Assembly (NCBI GenBank): GCA_018668695.1
Contig: JABJBS010000368.1
Coordinates: 1-46,418, forward strand
Origin: Deltaproteobacteria bacterium
GTDB lineage: Bacteria; Myxococcota; XYA12-FULL-58-9; JABJBS01
Direction of reading: 5' to 3'
DNA length: 46,418 bases
Below the pieces are notes generated by a model. That model had not been told where the DNA came from and did not search any database. It was given only the letters and a program-made list of their open reading frames with translations. Shown piece by piece: positions 8,945-17,261 of this stretch (positions within the stretch are counted from its first letter, which is position 1; each line of letters begins with the position of its first letter). The position numbers and the translations under genes were made by a program.

Positions 8945-10828
8945 TTAGTCTTCGCTGTAGCGGTCGACCATGTCGATAATGTCTTGCCCAAATCGGCTTA
9001 TCTTCGCCGGACCCAGCCCACGAATATACTCTAACTCATACAAGGTACGGGGCTTAGCTTCTGCAATGGCATCGATGACCTTCTTTTGAAACACCATGTA
9101 GGCCTTCCAGCCAAGCGCTCTGGCCTGCCTAGTTCGGTAATTGGTGAGCTGCCGTGCTAACGTTGAGCCGAGCTTACGCCTAGACGAAACACGCCCAGTT
9201 CCTGTTACCGAATTCTTTTTCTCACGAATAGGGCGCCCTTTAAGCCATACCGTGGGGTACTTGCGCCCGCGCTCCTCAAGGCCGCCAGATTTCAGCAGCT
9301 CTTCAATGGCCGCCACCAAGGAAACCTCTGAGTGATGATGGAGGGCCCCGTGTTGCTCAAGCTTTAAGAGGCCACCCTTGCGTAGTGTTTTTGCACGGCT
9401 TCCACGCAGCGCTTTAGCGAGGTTGGTTTTGCCCACCGGGCGCGTTAAACCTGCCGCTGCATTAAGAATGATGTCTTTATCGTCATGACCAACGGGCTCT
9501 GGCTTTTCTTTTTTCCGCCCACCGCTGCGCTCTTCAAACTGCTCGAAAGCATCAACAACACTTCCTGAATCCGTACAAACATCGCAAGAACCGCATGGCT
9601 CTTTAGGTTTTTGCCCTGTGAAATACTCACAGATGACTTGCTGACGACACTCTTCAGAGCGAGCGTAAGACTCAATGGCTTCTAAGGCACTTGCCTTGCG
9701 CTTGTTGAGGGCATGGCTGCTGCTGCGACCAATCTGGCGCTGAGTCATTAAATCGCTGACACCAAAATAAAGATGACACTCACCGGGTAAACCATCTCGG
9801 CCTGCTCTGCCCGCCTCTTGGTAATAGGCCTCAAGAGATCCCGGAGTTTGAAAGTGAACAATCAGGCGAACATCTGGATTATCTATGCCCATACCAAAAG
9901 CATTCGTCGCTACCAGAATGGGCGTTCGCCCAAGCTCATAAGACTTATGCGCCATGGCCCGCGCCTTGTCGGTGCGCCCAGCGTGATAGGAAGCCACAGG
10001 AAACCCGGCGCCCTTCAATGCGCTGTGCACAGCATCTACCTTTTTACGAGTCGCGCAGTAAACAATACACCGGCCAGCACCATGGCTGCGGAAACCCATA
10101 TCGGTAAGACTGTGAATCAAAGATTCCATGCGTTCGATATCACGCGAAAGCGGCTTCACTCGAAAGCTGAGGTTGGGCCGTCGAAAATCTCCGCGAACGA
10201 CATGGGGCTCGTCCAGATGGAGATGCTTGATGATTTCCTCCATGACCGTGGAGGTGGCGGTTGCCGTGAGCGCAATCATCGGCGCTTCTACTTCAGCGCG
10301 CAGAGCATCGAGCTGTGTGTACTCTGGACGAAAATCATGGCCCCACTGGCTAATACAATGCGCTTCATCCACAGCAATCAAAGCAGGCTGCGCCATCTTC
10401 GCTGCGCTATGAAAACTCTTTAAGGAGGCGCGCTCCGGGGAAACGTAGAGGAAATCGATTTCTCCAGCCACAAACTGGCTCAGGACATCCCGGTTCACCC
10501 CATCGGACTTCTGGCTATGCACCGCCGCAGCGGGAATCCCGCGCCCGTTGAGTGCTTCGACCTGGTCTTCCATCAAAGCAATCAATGGGGAGACCACGAT
10601 GGTTGGGCCATACCCAAGGCAACGCATGGTGATCCCCGGCACTTGAAAGCAAAGTGATTTACCACCACCGGTAGGAAGCAGCACCAGAGCATCATGCCCG
10701 GCCATCACCGCATCGATGGCTTCTTCTTGCCCTGTGCGAAACTCCGAATAGCCAAAATAATGCCCCAACACACCAGTTGGCGTGAGCAATTCATCGGGAT
10801 CAACATATTCGGCTGCATCTGTGGACAT
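8945..10828 (-). CDS. recQ: ATP-dependent DNA helicase RecQ
   Basis: This 627-aa 3'-5' superfamily 2 helicase acts in recombination and replication-fork repair. Visible landmarks are the Q-motif region FRTGQEEAI near residue 30, Walker A TGGGKS (53-58), DEAH box (154-157) followed by the RecQ aromatic loop CISQWGHDFRPEY, helicase motif VI QEAGRAGRDG (337-346), and a zinc site with Cys394, Cys400, Cys412 and Cys415. A winged-helix RQC region (about 440-520) and a C-terminal HRDC domain (about 550-620, LEYIRGLGPAKISRFG) complete the full bacterial architecture. The gene converges on the RluA-associated gene with an 8-bp gap and is preceded by the yheU-like gene on the same strand. Confidence 0.95.
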   Translation of the reverse strand: MSTDAAEYVDPDELLTPTGVLGHYFGYSEFRTGQEEAIDAVMAGHDALVLLPTGGGKSLCFQVPGITMRCLGYGPTIVVSPLIALMEDQVEALNGRGIPAAAVHSQKSDGVNRDVLSQFVAGEIDFLYVSPERASLKSFHSAAKMAQPALIAVDEAHCISQWGHDFRPEYTQLDALRAEVEAPMIALTATATSTVMEEIIKHLHLDEPHVVRGDFRRPNLSFRVKPLSRDIERMESLIHSLTDMGFRSHGAGRCIVYCATRKKVDAVHSALKGAGFPVASYHAGRTDKARAMAHKSYELGRTPILVATNAFGMGIDNPDVRLIVHFQTPGSLEAYYQEAGRAGRDGLPGECHLYFGVSDLMTQRQIGRSSSHALNKRKASALEAIESYARSEECRQQVICEYFTGQKPKEPCGSCDVCTDSGSVVDAFEQFEERSGGRKKEKPEPVGHDDKDIILNAAAGLTRPVGKTNLAKALRGSRAKTLRKGGLLKLEQHGALHHHSEVSLVAAIEELLKSGGLEERGRKYPTVWLKGRPIREKKNSVTGTGRVSSRRKLGSTLARQLTNYRTRQARALGWKAYMVFQKKVIDAIAEAKPRTLYELEYIRGLGPAKISRFGQDIIDMVDRYSED

Positions 10829-10866
10829 GTGCTTTTAGTAGCACAGGAGGCTGACAAGCTAAGCGC

Positions 10867-11091
10867 TTACTCTTTGGAGATAATATGGGTGGTCTGGGTT
10901 TCAGGGTCGAAGGTAATCGTTGCCTTTTTCGCCTTCAATTGCTCAACGACCTGATTCACCTTCGTCGATAAGCCAACTTCAGTCTCGCCGTATTCTGTAC
11001 CCTCTCGAGAAACGAATTCCTCCACCAACTTATGGAGAATATCTTTTTCAAGTTGTTCCCAAGGGACCTCAACCGCTGCTGAATCTTCCAC
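10867..11091 (-). CDS. YheU-family (UPF0270) small protein
   Basis: The 74-aa product matches the E. coli YheU family along its length: VPWEQLEKDILHKLVEEFV, then REGTEYGETEVGL, then KVNQVVEQLKAKKATITFD. E. coli YheU is 72 aa and its function is unknown. The start codon is GTG at 11091, supported by AAGAGG about 7 nt upstream; no ATG is available. The ribosome site overlaps the stop codon of the upstream serine-hydrolase gene (10-bp gap), which implies translational coupling. recQ begins 38 bp downstream on the same strand. Confidence 0.85.
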   Translation of the reverse strand: MEDSAAVEVPWEQLEKDILHKLVEEFVSREGTEYGETEVGLSTKVNQVVEQLKAKKATITFDPETQTTHIISKE

Positions 11092-11101
11092 GCAGTACCT
11101 C

Positions 11102-12346
11102 TTATTTATTCAAAGGGTTATCGTTAATCGCTTCAAAAATTGGTGCTAGAAAGTCACTATCATCCCACTCTGACGGCTCAGGTGTATCGTGATAACTTCC
11201 ACCAATCACCCTGTAATCTTCCGGGTCTCCGCGCTTGTCATAAATCCCATTGCGCAAAATCACCAGATCAAAATACGGAAACACCCAAATCGACTGATTA
11301 CGAGCGCCCAGGGCTGCGTAATAAAGTCCGTTATCGAAGGACCACCAGTGGAGCCCGTAAGCCATATCAGTGCCGACGGGCGTCGTGGATTCAGCAATCC
11401 AGGCAGCCGGTACCACTTCACTCCCTGCCCAATCACCACTTCTTGAAAAGAGCAGTCCGAAACGGGCAAAGTCTCGGGCCGTGGCATCTAGGCAACAATA
11501 GCCCAACGCATTACCCACCGAGTCGGTCCACCATTTTGCATCAATTCCAAGAGGTTCAAGTAAGACCTCACTGGCGTAATCGATAAAAGGCGAGCCAAGC
11601 GCAGCCTCTAAGCCTCGTGAAACAAGCATCGAGTCGCCATTTTGATAGGCCCAAGTGCCACCCGGTGCCTCTGCTACATCTCGCTCAATGCCATACGCGA
11701 GCTGATCGGTTTGGATGTAGATATTGTCGGGCATGTGCTCTTGAAGACCCGACCGCATCTGCAGCGCATGCCGGAAGGTGATGGATTCTTTGTCTGTGCC
11801 TTGAAACTCAGGGATATAGGTCGCCAAAGGCTCATCAATACTCGGTAAGTCGCCTCTTGAGACCGCGATGCCAACCACTGCACTCAAAAAGCTTTTGGCC
11901 ACAGACCAGCTCGTTACATGGTCGTCTTTGGTTTTTCCATCTGCATACCATTCTGCAACAATGGCTCCATTGCGAATAACCACCACCGATTGCGTATTAC
12001 GGCCCGGAGCAAACGCATAATCGTAAGCACCTTGAAGTTTCACACTGTCGATATTCTGAACTTCAGGGCATGTGGTTTCCCAATCGGCCACTGGCCAAGC
12101 TCGATAAGATGAATCGACGACCGCTTCCGTGCAAGGAAGTTCGGCAGTCTCACTCGGATCGCTGCTCTCACTCGCATCAGAAGCGTCAGATACATCAGAG
12201 GCGTCCGTTGCATCGGAACTATCCGCCGCATCAGAAACAGGCGAACTGGGCTCACTCGTATCCGGAGCTTCATCACTCCCACAAGCGCCAATCATAAGCG
12301 TTAAAAAAAACAAGGCAGTAGGTGCGGACAACCGTCTATAAAGCAT
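11102..12346 (-). CDS. Serine hydrolase lipoprotein, beta-lactamase/NylB-like fold
   Basis: The product (414 aa) is a penicillin-binding-protein-fold hydrolase. The signal peptide ends in a lipobox (MIGAC, Cys22), followed by a low-complexity Ser/Asp-rich linker (residues 23-70) that probably spans the envelope. Catalytic motifs are SVAK (nucleophile Ser148, general base Lys151) and YQN (Tyr234-Asn236). The block ARDFARFGLLFSRSGDW and the YGLHWW segment resemble 6-aminohexanoate-dimer hydrolases and EstB-type esterases more than true class C beta-lactamases, so I do not predict antibiotic resistance. The ATG at 12346 has AGGA upstream; an upstream extension would overlap the divergent SDR gene and lacks a signal peptide. 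The substrate is unknown. Confidence 0.8.
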   Translation of the reverse strand: MLYRRLSAPTALFFLTLMIGACGSDEAPDTSEPSSPVSDAADSSDATDASDVSDASDASESSDPSETAELPCTEAVVDSSYRAWPVADWETTCPEVQNIDSVKLQGAYDYAFAPGRNTQSVVVIRNGAIVAEWYADGKTKDDHVTSWSVAKSFLSAVVGIAVSRGDLPSIDEPLATYIPEFQGTDKESITFRHALQMRSGLQEHMPDNIYIQTDQLAYGIERDVAEAPGGTWAYQNGDSMLVSRGLEAALGSPFIDYASEVLLEPLGIDAKWWTDSVGNALGYCCLDATARDFARFGLLFSRSGDWAGSEVVPAAWIAESTTPVGTDMAYGLHWWSFDNGLYYAALGARNQSIWVFPYFDLVILRNGIYDKRGDPEDYRVIGGSYHDTPEPSEWDDSDFLAPIFEAINDNPLNK

Positions 12347-12452
12347 GAAGCTATTCCTAATGAGTGAGACAAGAGCTGAAGTCTGGCATAGGGAATTTAG
12401 CTTGTCGAGTCGCCTACTTGCTCGCTCCAGAACAGCCTGACATATTCTATTC

Positions 12453-13439
12453 ATGTCAAACTCCGCTCTTATCCTCGTCACCGGTGCCTCTGGGTTCATC
12501 GGCCAGAAATGCGTCACAGCCCTGCTGGAACAAGGACACGCTGTGCGCGCTTTCGTTTTGCCACACGAAGATGTTTCCCAAACCTTTAATAACAAAGTTG
12601 AAATTATTCGCGGGGACATCAGCAACAAAGAGGATGTTTGCAAAGCTGCGGAGGGCATCAGCGGGGCCATTCACCTCGCCGCTGTCGTTGGCGATGCGGG
12701 CACCGATGAGCTTCACCAAAAAGTTACCGTAGGCGGCACTCGGCATCTGTTTGAGGCAGTACCCCAAGAGCTACGTGTCGTCCTCATCTCGAGCATCGTC
12801 TATTACGGTAATCACTTAAAAACCCATACCTGTCATGAACAGACCCCACCTGGTGAACCCGTCGGCGTTTACAGCCGTGCCAAGCAAGCTCAAGAACAAG
12901 TTGCCTGGGACAAAATTATGTCGGGAGCGAATATCTCTATTGTTCGTCCCGCCAATGTCTATGGTCCCAAGAGCGGCCCTTGGGTTAATGATGCGTGTGA
13001 GCTCTTAAAGGCAGGCATGCCGGCTTTGGTAGATGGTGGCCACGGCAACGCCGGACTTGTTTATGTAGACAATGTGGTCGACATCATTCTCGCGGCGCTC
13101 CAACAAGACGCAGCCTCTGGCCGGGCCTACAACGCCTGCGATGAACTCGACGTTACCTGGAAAACATATTTCTCGGAGCTAGCTCGAATCGTGGGTGCAC
13201 CGAAACCGCGCTCCATACCCAGCTGGGCGGCAAAGACCGGTGCGAATATTTGTGAAACCATTTGGGCCAAAGCCAGATTTAAGTCCCGCCCTCTACTGAC
13301 CCACGAGGCCCTGAACCTCATTGGCAGTGACCACCGAATACCCGGCAAGCGCGCACGCGATGAATTAGGTGTGAGACCAAGCGTTAGCTTCACTCAAGGC
13401 ATGGCAGAAGTAAGGCGTTATCTTTTAAGTCGCCAATGA
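12453..13439 (+). CDS. Extended SDR, NAD-dependent epimerase/dehydratase family
   Basis: This 328-aa cytoplasmic oxidoreductase has the dinucleotide-binding motif TGASGFIG (residues 10-17) and the catalytic pair Tyr140-X3-Lys144 (YSRAK). Between them lie the family segments HLAAVVGDAGT and ISSIVYYG. The part after residue 150 (RPANVYGPKSG, YVDNVVDIILAAL) is the substrate half. The substrate cannot be read from sequence; sugar nucleotide, sterol-like and 3-ketoacyl substrates are all possible. It diverges from the serine-hydrolase gene across 106 bp. It resembles the SDR at 34384 only at the level of family motifs. Confidence 0.8.
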   Translation: MSNSALILVTGASGFIGQKCVTALLEQGHAVRAFVLPHEDVSQTFNNKVEIIRGDISNKEDVCKAAEGISGAIHLAAVVGDAGTDELHQKVTVGGTRHLFEAVPQELRVVLISSIVYYGNHLKTHTCHEQTPPGEPVGVYSRAKQAQEQVAWDKIMSGANISIVRPANVYGPKSGPWVNDACELLKAGMPALVDGGHGNAGLVYVDNVVDIILAALQQDAASGRAYNACDELDVTWKTYFSELARIVGAPKPRSIPSWAAKTGANICETIWAKARFKSRPLLTHEALNLIGSDHRIPGKRARDELGVRPSVSFTQGMAEVRRYLLSRQ

Positions 13440-13531
13440 TGCGTTGGAGGGAAGCGTTTACCTACGCGGGGGTGGCGCTCTTGGTTAATTAAGCGACTTG
13501 TTTTTCACCCTAAAATTTTGGCGCCGATCTT

Positions 13532-13630
13532 ATCCGATTGGTCTTACCTTTTCGGATTATATCGATTTCACCCTCTATTTTCCGAACATGAGGGTTAAAA
13601 CCTTACAACTTTACCGAATATTACTCGGAT
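13532..13630. promoter_or_regulatory. Cluster of five CCGA/TCGG elements
   Basis: Five copies of an A/T-flanked CCGA core occur in 99 bp: ATCCGATT at 13532, TTCGGATT at 13551, TTCCGAAC at 13580, ACCGAAT at 13613 and CTCGGAT at 13624. The last two form an imperfect palindrome (CCGA-N7-TCGG). Such spacing is typical of a multi-site operator, but no regulator is identifiable here. Confidence 0.35.
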
Positions 13631-13643
13631 AACTTAATAATGT

Positions 13644-13721
13644 GACGCGCCAAAATTAATTTGGTGCGCCAGTATGTTATCCTACACCTGCCTACATACA
13701 CCGACATAAACCTACTGGCGC
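13644..13721. repeat. Nested inverted repeats around GGCGC
   Basis: Two overlapping dyads lie here. CGCGCCA at 13646-13652 can pair with TGGTGCG at 13662-13668 (one G-T wobble). GCGCCAGTA at 13666-13674 is the exact reverse complement of TACTGGCGC at 13713-13721. The two pairings share bases at 13666-13668, so they would compete if transcribed. Confidence 0.4.
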
Positions 13722-13745
13722 GTTTATAAATATGGAGCCCCTGAA

Positions 13746-13781
13746 TCATTTCAACCACTTAGGGAAATGACGCAAAGTGGT
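13746..13781 (+). ncRNA. Possible H-type pseudoknot in mRNA leader
   Basis: TCATTTC (13746-13752) pairs with GAAATGA (13764-13770), and ACCACTT (13754-13760) pairs with AAGTGGT (13775-13781). Both stems are perfect 7-bp helices and they interleave, giving an H-type pseudoknot with loops of 1, 3 and 4 nt. This is 131 nt before the start codon. No known riboswitch class fits; GACGCAAAG is reminiscent of the c-di-GMP-I core, but the rest of that consensus is missing. The structure is inferred from pairing only. Confidence 0.35.
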
Positions 13782-13826
13782 ACGAAAAGTGCACATAAGC
13801 GGACGAACTTTCAGGCTCGGCTGAGT

Positions 13827-13886
13827 CGGTATCTAGGGACAGTATACCGGCAAAACATCAATCGAGTACGAGCCAGCCCCTGGCTC
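13827..13886 (+). promoter_or_regulatory. Leader hairpins close to the ribosome site
   Basis: CGGTAT (13827-13832) pairs with ATACCG (13844-13849), and GAGCCAG (13870-13876) pairs perfectly with CTGGCTC (13880-13886) around a 3-nt loop, ending 12 nt before the GAGGGA ribosome site. GGCTCG at 13814-13819 could instead pair with CGAGCC at 13869-13874, so the second hairpin has an alternative partner. This would allow translational control, which is inference. Confidence 0.35.
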
Positions 13887-13911
13887 ACTGGGACAACGAG
13901 GGAAACCTAAA

Positions 13912-16900
13912 ATGACATCGACTAAGATTCTTACAATCGCAGTGGCTGTATCCGCACTTACACTCAGCGCATGCTCAAAAGACTTCAGTGACGTTCAGCT
14001 GGACGAAGCTCAAATGACTGCTACCGGCGCGATGGCCTGGAGCAACGCTGACCGACCACAAATTGTGGATCTGGATAACAGCTACAACTACAAGTTCGCA
14101 GAGCTCCCAACAACAGGCGAAGCTACTAAGGTACCTTGGGCCAGTGATTACTGGAGCACTTTTAAGGACAGTATCAACCAAAAGGTTGTTGGTGAGACTT
14201 TGTCACCTGCGGCTAAGTTTGGCGCAGCATTCGGCAAAGAAAACCTCGAAGACGGTGTGTCCGTAAACTACGGTGTAGATGCTCGCCCAACAGCGGATAT
14301 GTGTACCAGCAACGATGACTGTGAAGCAGTAAATGGTGTTGCTAAGGTATGTGCAAAACGCGACGGCAAAGACACTGGTTATTGCATGGAAACCTGGACC
14401 GGTATTTGCCACGCATGGGCACCGGCAGCCATCCTGGAGCGTGAGCCTGAGCACAGCGTGACGAAGAATGGCGTTGAGTTCACGGTTATGGACATCAAAG
14501 GTCTCATCACTCTCGCTTATGACAAAGGCTCACAGTCAAAGTTCGTAGGAACTCGCTGTAACCAAGATTTAGGTGCGACCGACGAAGACAGCATCGAATT
14601 CGACGAATTTGGTCGTCCAATCGGCTGTGAAGATACCAACCCAGGAACGCTTCACCTCGTACTTGCTAACTTGATTGGTATTCAGGGCGAGACACTCGTT
14701 GAAGACCGCACCATTGATTATCAGGTGTGGAACCAGCCTATCCGCGGATACGAAGTGCTCGTAAATGAGGAAATCACTGAACTTCAGGCCAATGAATTGA
14801 TTCAGGTTTATGAAGGCCAGCGTAATGAAGAAGAAGAAGGTGACCTTGTAAAGGATGCATGGGCACACTTCGATGCATACACAGTAGTCGAAGGTGAAAC
14901 TGTAGCGGTTGAAATGACCGGTAACGGCGATGCTGACCTCTATGTAAAGTTTGGCAGCCAGCCAACGACTTCTGACTACGATTGTCGTCCTTACGCAAAT
15001 GGAAGCACTGAAAACTGCAACCTTACTGCAGCCGCGGGTCAGACTCAGGTATTCGTAAGCGTCTTCGCATACGCAACACCTGCAGACGAAGACCTCAAGT
15101 ACACGATTGCAACTCGACTTGGCGGTGCATTGGCAACTGAGTACAAGTTCAACGATGATGCGGTTGCATTCCGTAAAATCCAAACGAAGGTAAGCTGGAT
15201 TACTGAAGCATACGCCAGCAAGGCCAGCGACAACGGTAACCTCGCCAACACAATTGACAACTACACCAAGACTGACACTTACAACTACGTTCTTGAGCTC
15301 AATGCTGACGGCGAAATCATCGGCGGCGAGTGGTTTGGCGTATCCAAGAAAGACCACCCTGACTTTCTCTGGCTACCAACCATCAAGAATGAATTTGAAG
15401 TTGCGACTGTTCCAGAATGGCACATTAACGAAGACGTAACCGTAACTGCTGGTGAGTGGAAAGATTATGGTAGCTTCGATGTAGAAGCAGGTCAGAAAAT
15501 CAGCTTCACACTCAACGGTGACGGCGATGCTGACCTTTACGTTGGTATCGGAAGTGCTCCATCTGACAGCTACAACGCATGCAGCGGCACAATCAACACT
15601 GCTGATGACTTCAAGTCCAAGCAGGTATGTGCTGGAACAGTGAGCAGCGGCTGGAACAAAGTTTATGTGAAAGTTAAGGGCGTCGCTGAAACCAGCGATG
15701 TTCGAGTTCGTGTAAATACACAAACAGCTGGTACCGGCATTACTTGGGCAGAAGTTCAAGAATTGCTTGAAGCATCTCTTAATGTTGACCCATGTGAAAC
15801 AGACAACGGCGGATGTAACGCTGACTTCTTTACTTGCAACAACAACAATGGCGTTGCTGAGTGTGTAGACGTTAACGAATGTTTAACCAACAACGGTGGA
15901 TGCGGTGATTCAGCATTCACAACTTGCGCAAACAACTCAGGCGCTGCAGTAACATGCACAGACATCAACGAGTGTGCAACAAGCAACGGTGGATGCGGAA
16001 ACGCGGCTTACACAACTTGTACAAACAACGCTGGTGCTGCTGCTACATGCACTGACATCAACGAATGTGCGACAAACAACGGTGGATGTGGAAGCGCAAC
16101 TTACACAACTTGCACAAACAACACTGGCGCTGCGGCAACATGCACAGACATCAATGAGTGTGCAACAAACAACGGTGGATGCGGAAGCGCAACTTACATC
16201 ACTTGCACAAACAATGCTGGAACTGCGGCAACATGCACAGACATCAATGAGTGTGCAACGAACAACGGCGGATGTGCTAGCGGCGAAACCTGTGTAAACA
16301 ATAACGGAGTAGCTCCTACCTGCCAGCCTGACAACAACGGCGGCGACAATGGTAACGGCGGAGACAACGGCAACGGTGGTGACAATGGTAACGGCGGCGA
16401 CAACGGCGACGGCGGCTTCAACTGGGGCAGCGCTTGCGAAAGCGGTAGCGGCGAATTCAACCAGCCTATCTCATTCCGAGACACAGTGGTTGTAGGCACC
16501 ATTCCTGCTGATAAAGCTGACGTTTACATCGAACTATTGAGCGACGAAGACGTTGACGTTCAAATCATCGATGAAGAAACAGGAACTGAAATCATTGCTT
16601 GGCCAAACGGACTCGTCAACGGTGCTGGTGAATCCTGCACAACTTACCAAGGCGTTGAGTACTGCTACAGCGGTTACAATGGCGACGGAAGTAACCTCGG
16701 ACATGAGTGGATTCGTGTAAACGGAACCACCAACCGAAACGTCATCATGAAAGCTTACGGTTACAAAGCCGGTGATGCACTGGTTAACTACAGCTGGGAA
16801 GCACCAGAAGACTGTGTTGACCAAGGCAGCGGCGAGTTCAATCAACCGATTGCTGATAAAGCAACTGTGACTGTGGGTAACATCCCTGCAGGTAAAGAGT

Positions 16901-17208
16901 ATGTTTACATCAAGCTTACCAGCGACAAGGACGTTGATGTTCAAATCATCGACCAAGCAACTGGTACTGAAATCATTGCCTGGCCAAACGGCCTACTGAG
17001 CGGCGCAACTGAAGGATGCACAACCTATCAAGGTGTTGAGTATTGCTACAGCGGTTACAATGGTGACCAGACGTCAAACGGTAAAGGCAACGAGTGGATT
17101 CGTGTAAACGGCACCACCAACCGTGAACTCATCATGCGCGCCTATGGCTACCAAGCCGGCAATGCGCTGGTAGAGTACTCCTGGGGCGACGCAACTGCGG
17201 GCCAATAA
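13912..17208 (+). CDS. Secreted lipoprotein: TGase-elicitor-like domain, PPC and EGF repeats
   Basis: The 1098-aa product has a lipobox (LSAC, Cys21). Residues about 30-310 resemble the transglutaminase-elicitor family known from Phytophthora and some marine bacteria: WTGICHAWAPAA (candidate nucleophile Cys166), FTVMDIKGLITLAYD and a conserved GTRCN. If active it would form Gln-Lys crosslinks. Two PPC-like beta domains (about 314-408 and 515-605, each with GDADLYV) follow, then six EGF-like repeats (626-805, DINECATNNGGC), a GGDNGN linker (806-838) and two tandem copies of a roughly 125-aa C-terminal domain (840-1098) containing EIIAWPNG. The domain set suggests a cell-surface protein that binds or modifies other proteins. 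It has its own long leader and a terminator. Confidence 0.7.
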   Translation: MTSTKILTIAVAVSALTLSACSKDFSDVQLDEAQMTATGAMAWSNADRPQIVDLDNSYNYKFAELPTTGEATKVPWASDYWSTFKDSINQKVVGETLSPAAKFGAAFGKENLEDGVSVNYGVDARPTADMCTSNDDCEAVNGVAKVCAKRDGKDTGYCMETWTGICHAWAPAAILEREPEHSVTKNGVEFTVMDIKGLITLAYDKGSQSKFVGTRCNQDLGATDEDSIEFDEFGRPIGCEDTNPGTLHLVLANLIGIQGETLVEDRTIDYQVWNQPIRGYEVLVNEEITELQANELIQVYEGQRNEEEEGDLVKDAWAHFDAYTVVEGETVAVEMTGNGDADLYVKFGSQPTTSDYDCRPYANGSTENCNLTAAAGQTQVFVSVFAYATPADEDLKYTIATRLGGALATEYKFNDDAVAFRKIQTKVSWITEAYASKASDNGNLANTIDNYTKTDTYNYVLELNADGEIIGGEWFGVSKKDHPDFLWLPTIKNEFEVATVPEWHINEDVTVTAGEWKDYGSFDVEAGQKISFTLNGDGDADLYVGIGSAPSDSYNACSGTINTADDFKSKQVCAGTVSSGWNKVYVKVKGVAETSDVRVRVNTQTAGTGITWAEVQELLEASLNVDPCETDNGGCNADFFTCNNNNGVAECVDVNECLTNNGGCGDSAFTTCANNSGAAVTCTDINECATSNGGCGNAAYTTCTNNAGAAATCTDINECATNNGGCGSATYTTCTNNTGAAATCTDINECATNNGGCGSATYITCTNNAGTAATCTDINECATNNGGCASGETCVNNNGVAPTCQPDNNGGDNGNGGDNGNGGDNGNGGDNGDGGFNWGSACESGSGEFNQPISFRDTVVVGTIPADKADVYIELLSDEDVDVQIIDEETGTEIIAWPNGLVNGAGESCTTYQGVEYCYSGYNGDGSNLGHEWIRVNGTTNRNVIMKAYGYKAGDALVNYSWEAPEDCVDQGSGEFNQPIADKATVTVGNIPAGKEYVYIKLTSDKDVDVQIIDQATGTEIIAWPNGLLSGATEGCTTYQGVEYCYSGYNGDQTSNGKGNEWIRVNGTTNRELIMRAYGYQAGNALVEYSWGDATAGQ
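15868..16332 (+). repeat. EGF-like coding repeats with exact 93-bp period
   Basis: The units begin at 15868, 15961, 16054, 16147 and 16240, each starting GAC(A/G)T(C/T)AA(C/T)GA and encoding a 31-residue D(I/V)NEC...NGGC module. The central units are nearly identical at DNA level, indicating recent expansion or gene conversion. A sixth, more diverged unit precedes them at about 15787. Confidence 0.85.
16337..16413 (+). repeat. 18-bp tandem repeat encoding a GGDNGN linker
   Basis: About four copies of an 18-bp unit encode Gly-Gly-Asp-Asn-Gly-Asn and join the EGF array to the C-terminal domains. The unit is low in complexity and prone to length change. Confidence 0.75.
16434..17199 (+). repeat. 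Duplicated C-terminal domain of about 125 residues
   Basis: Two tandem copies share SGEFNQPI, DVDVQIID, TGTEIIAWPNGL, TTYQGVEYCYSGYNGD and EWIRVNGTTNR. The paired Cys residues (CTTYQGVEYC) are conserved. I do not recognise the domain; its pattern resembles a PPC-like beta sandwich. Confidence 0.7.
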
Positions 17209-17261
17209 TCAACCCGCTGTCGGGGCTGCACTCAGATTGCTTGTAGCCTGCCAGGAACATT

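Larger units (their letters stand above)
13440..13911. other. Long AT-rich upstream region and leader of the TGase-elicitor-like gene
   Basis: This 472-bp gap has no coding frame I can support. It holds a cluster of CCGA/TCGG dyads, inverted repeats around GGCGC, a possible pseudoknot and hairpins near the ribosome site (listed separately). A GAGGGA ribosome site lies at 13898-13903, 8 nt before the ATG of the downstream gene. The transcription start is unknown, so which parts are promoter and which are transcribed leader is inference. Confidence 0.55.

Noticed and set aside
11102-12346. Antibiotic-resistance beta-lactamase
   Set aside because: SxxK and YxN are shared with many esterases and amide hydrolases, and the surrounding segments fit NylB/EstB-like enzymes better.
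12346-12670. Upstream extension of the serine-hydrolase gene to 12670
   Set aside because: It would overlap the divergent SDR gene, has no ribosome site and would bury the lipoprotein signal peptide inside the protein.
13760-13790. c-di-GMP-I (GEMM) riboswitch, because of GACGCAAAG
   Set aside because: The conserved GGGCAAACC segment, GAAA tetraloop hairpin and second receptor hairpin are not found in the right order, so only a short string is shared.
14569-15357. Long minus-strand frame opposite the TGase-elicitor-like gene (262 aa)
   Set aside because: It is a shadow of the plus-strand gene, with no ribosome site and no domain resemblance.
15868-16413. CRISPR array or mobile repeat
   Set aside because: The 93-bp and 18-bp periods are in frame and encode EGF modules and a Gly/Asn linker; there are no spacers.
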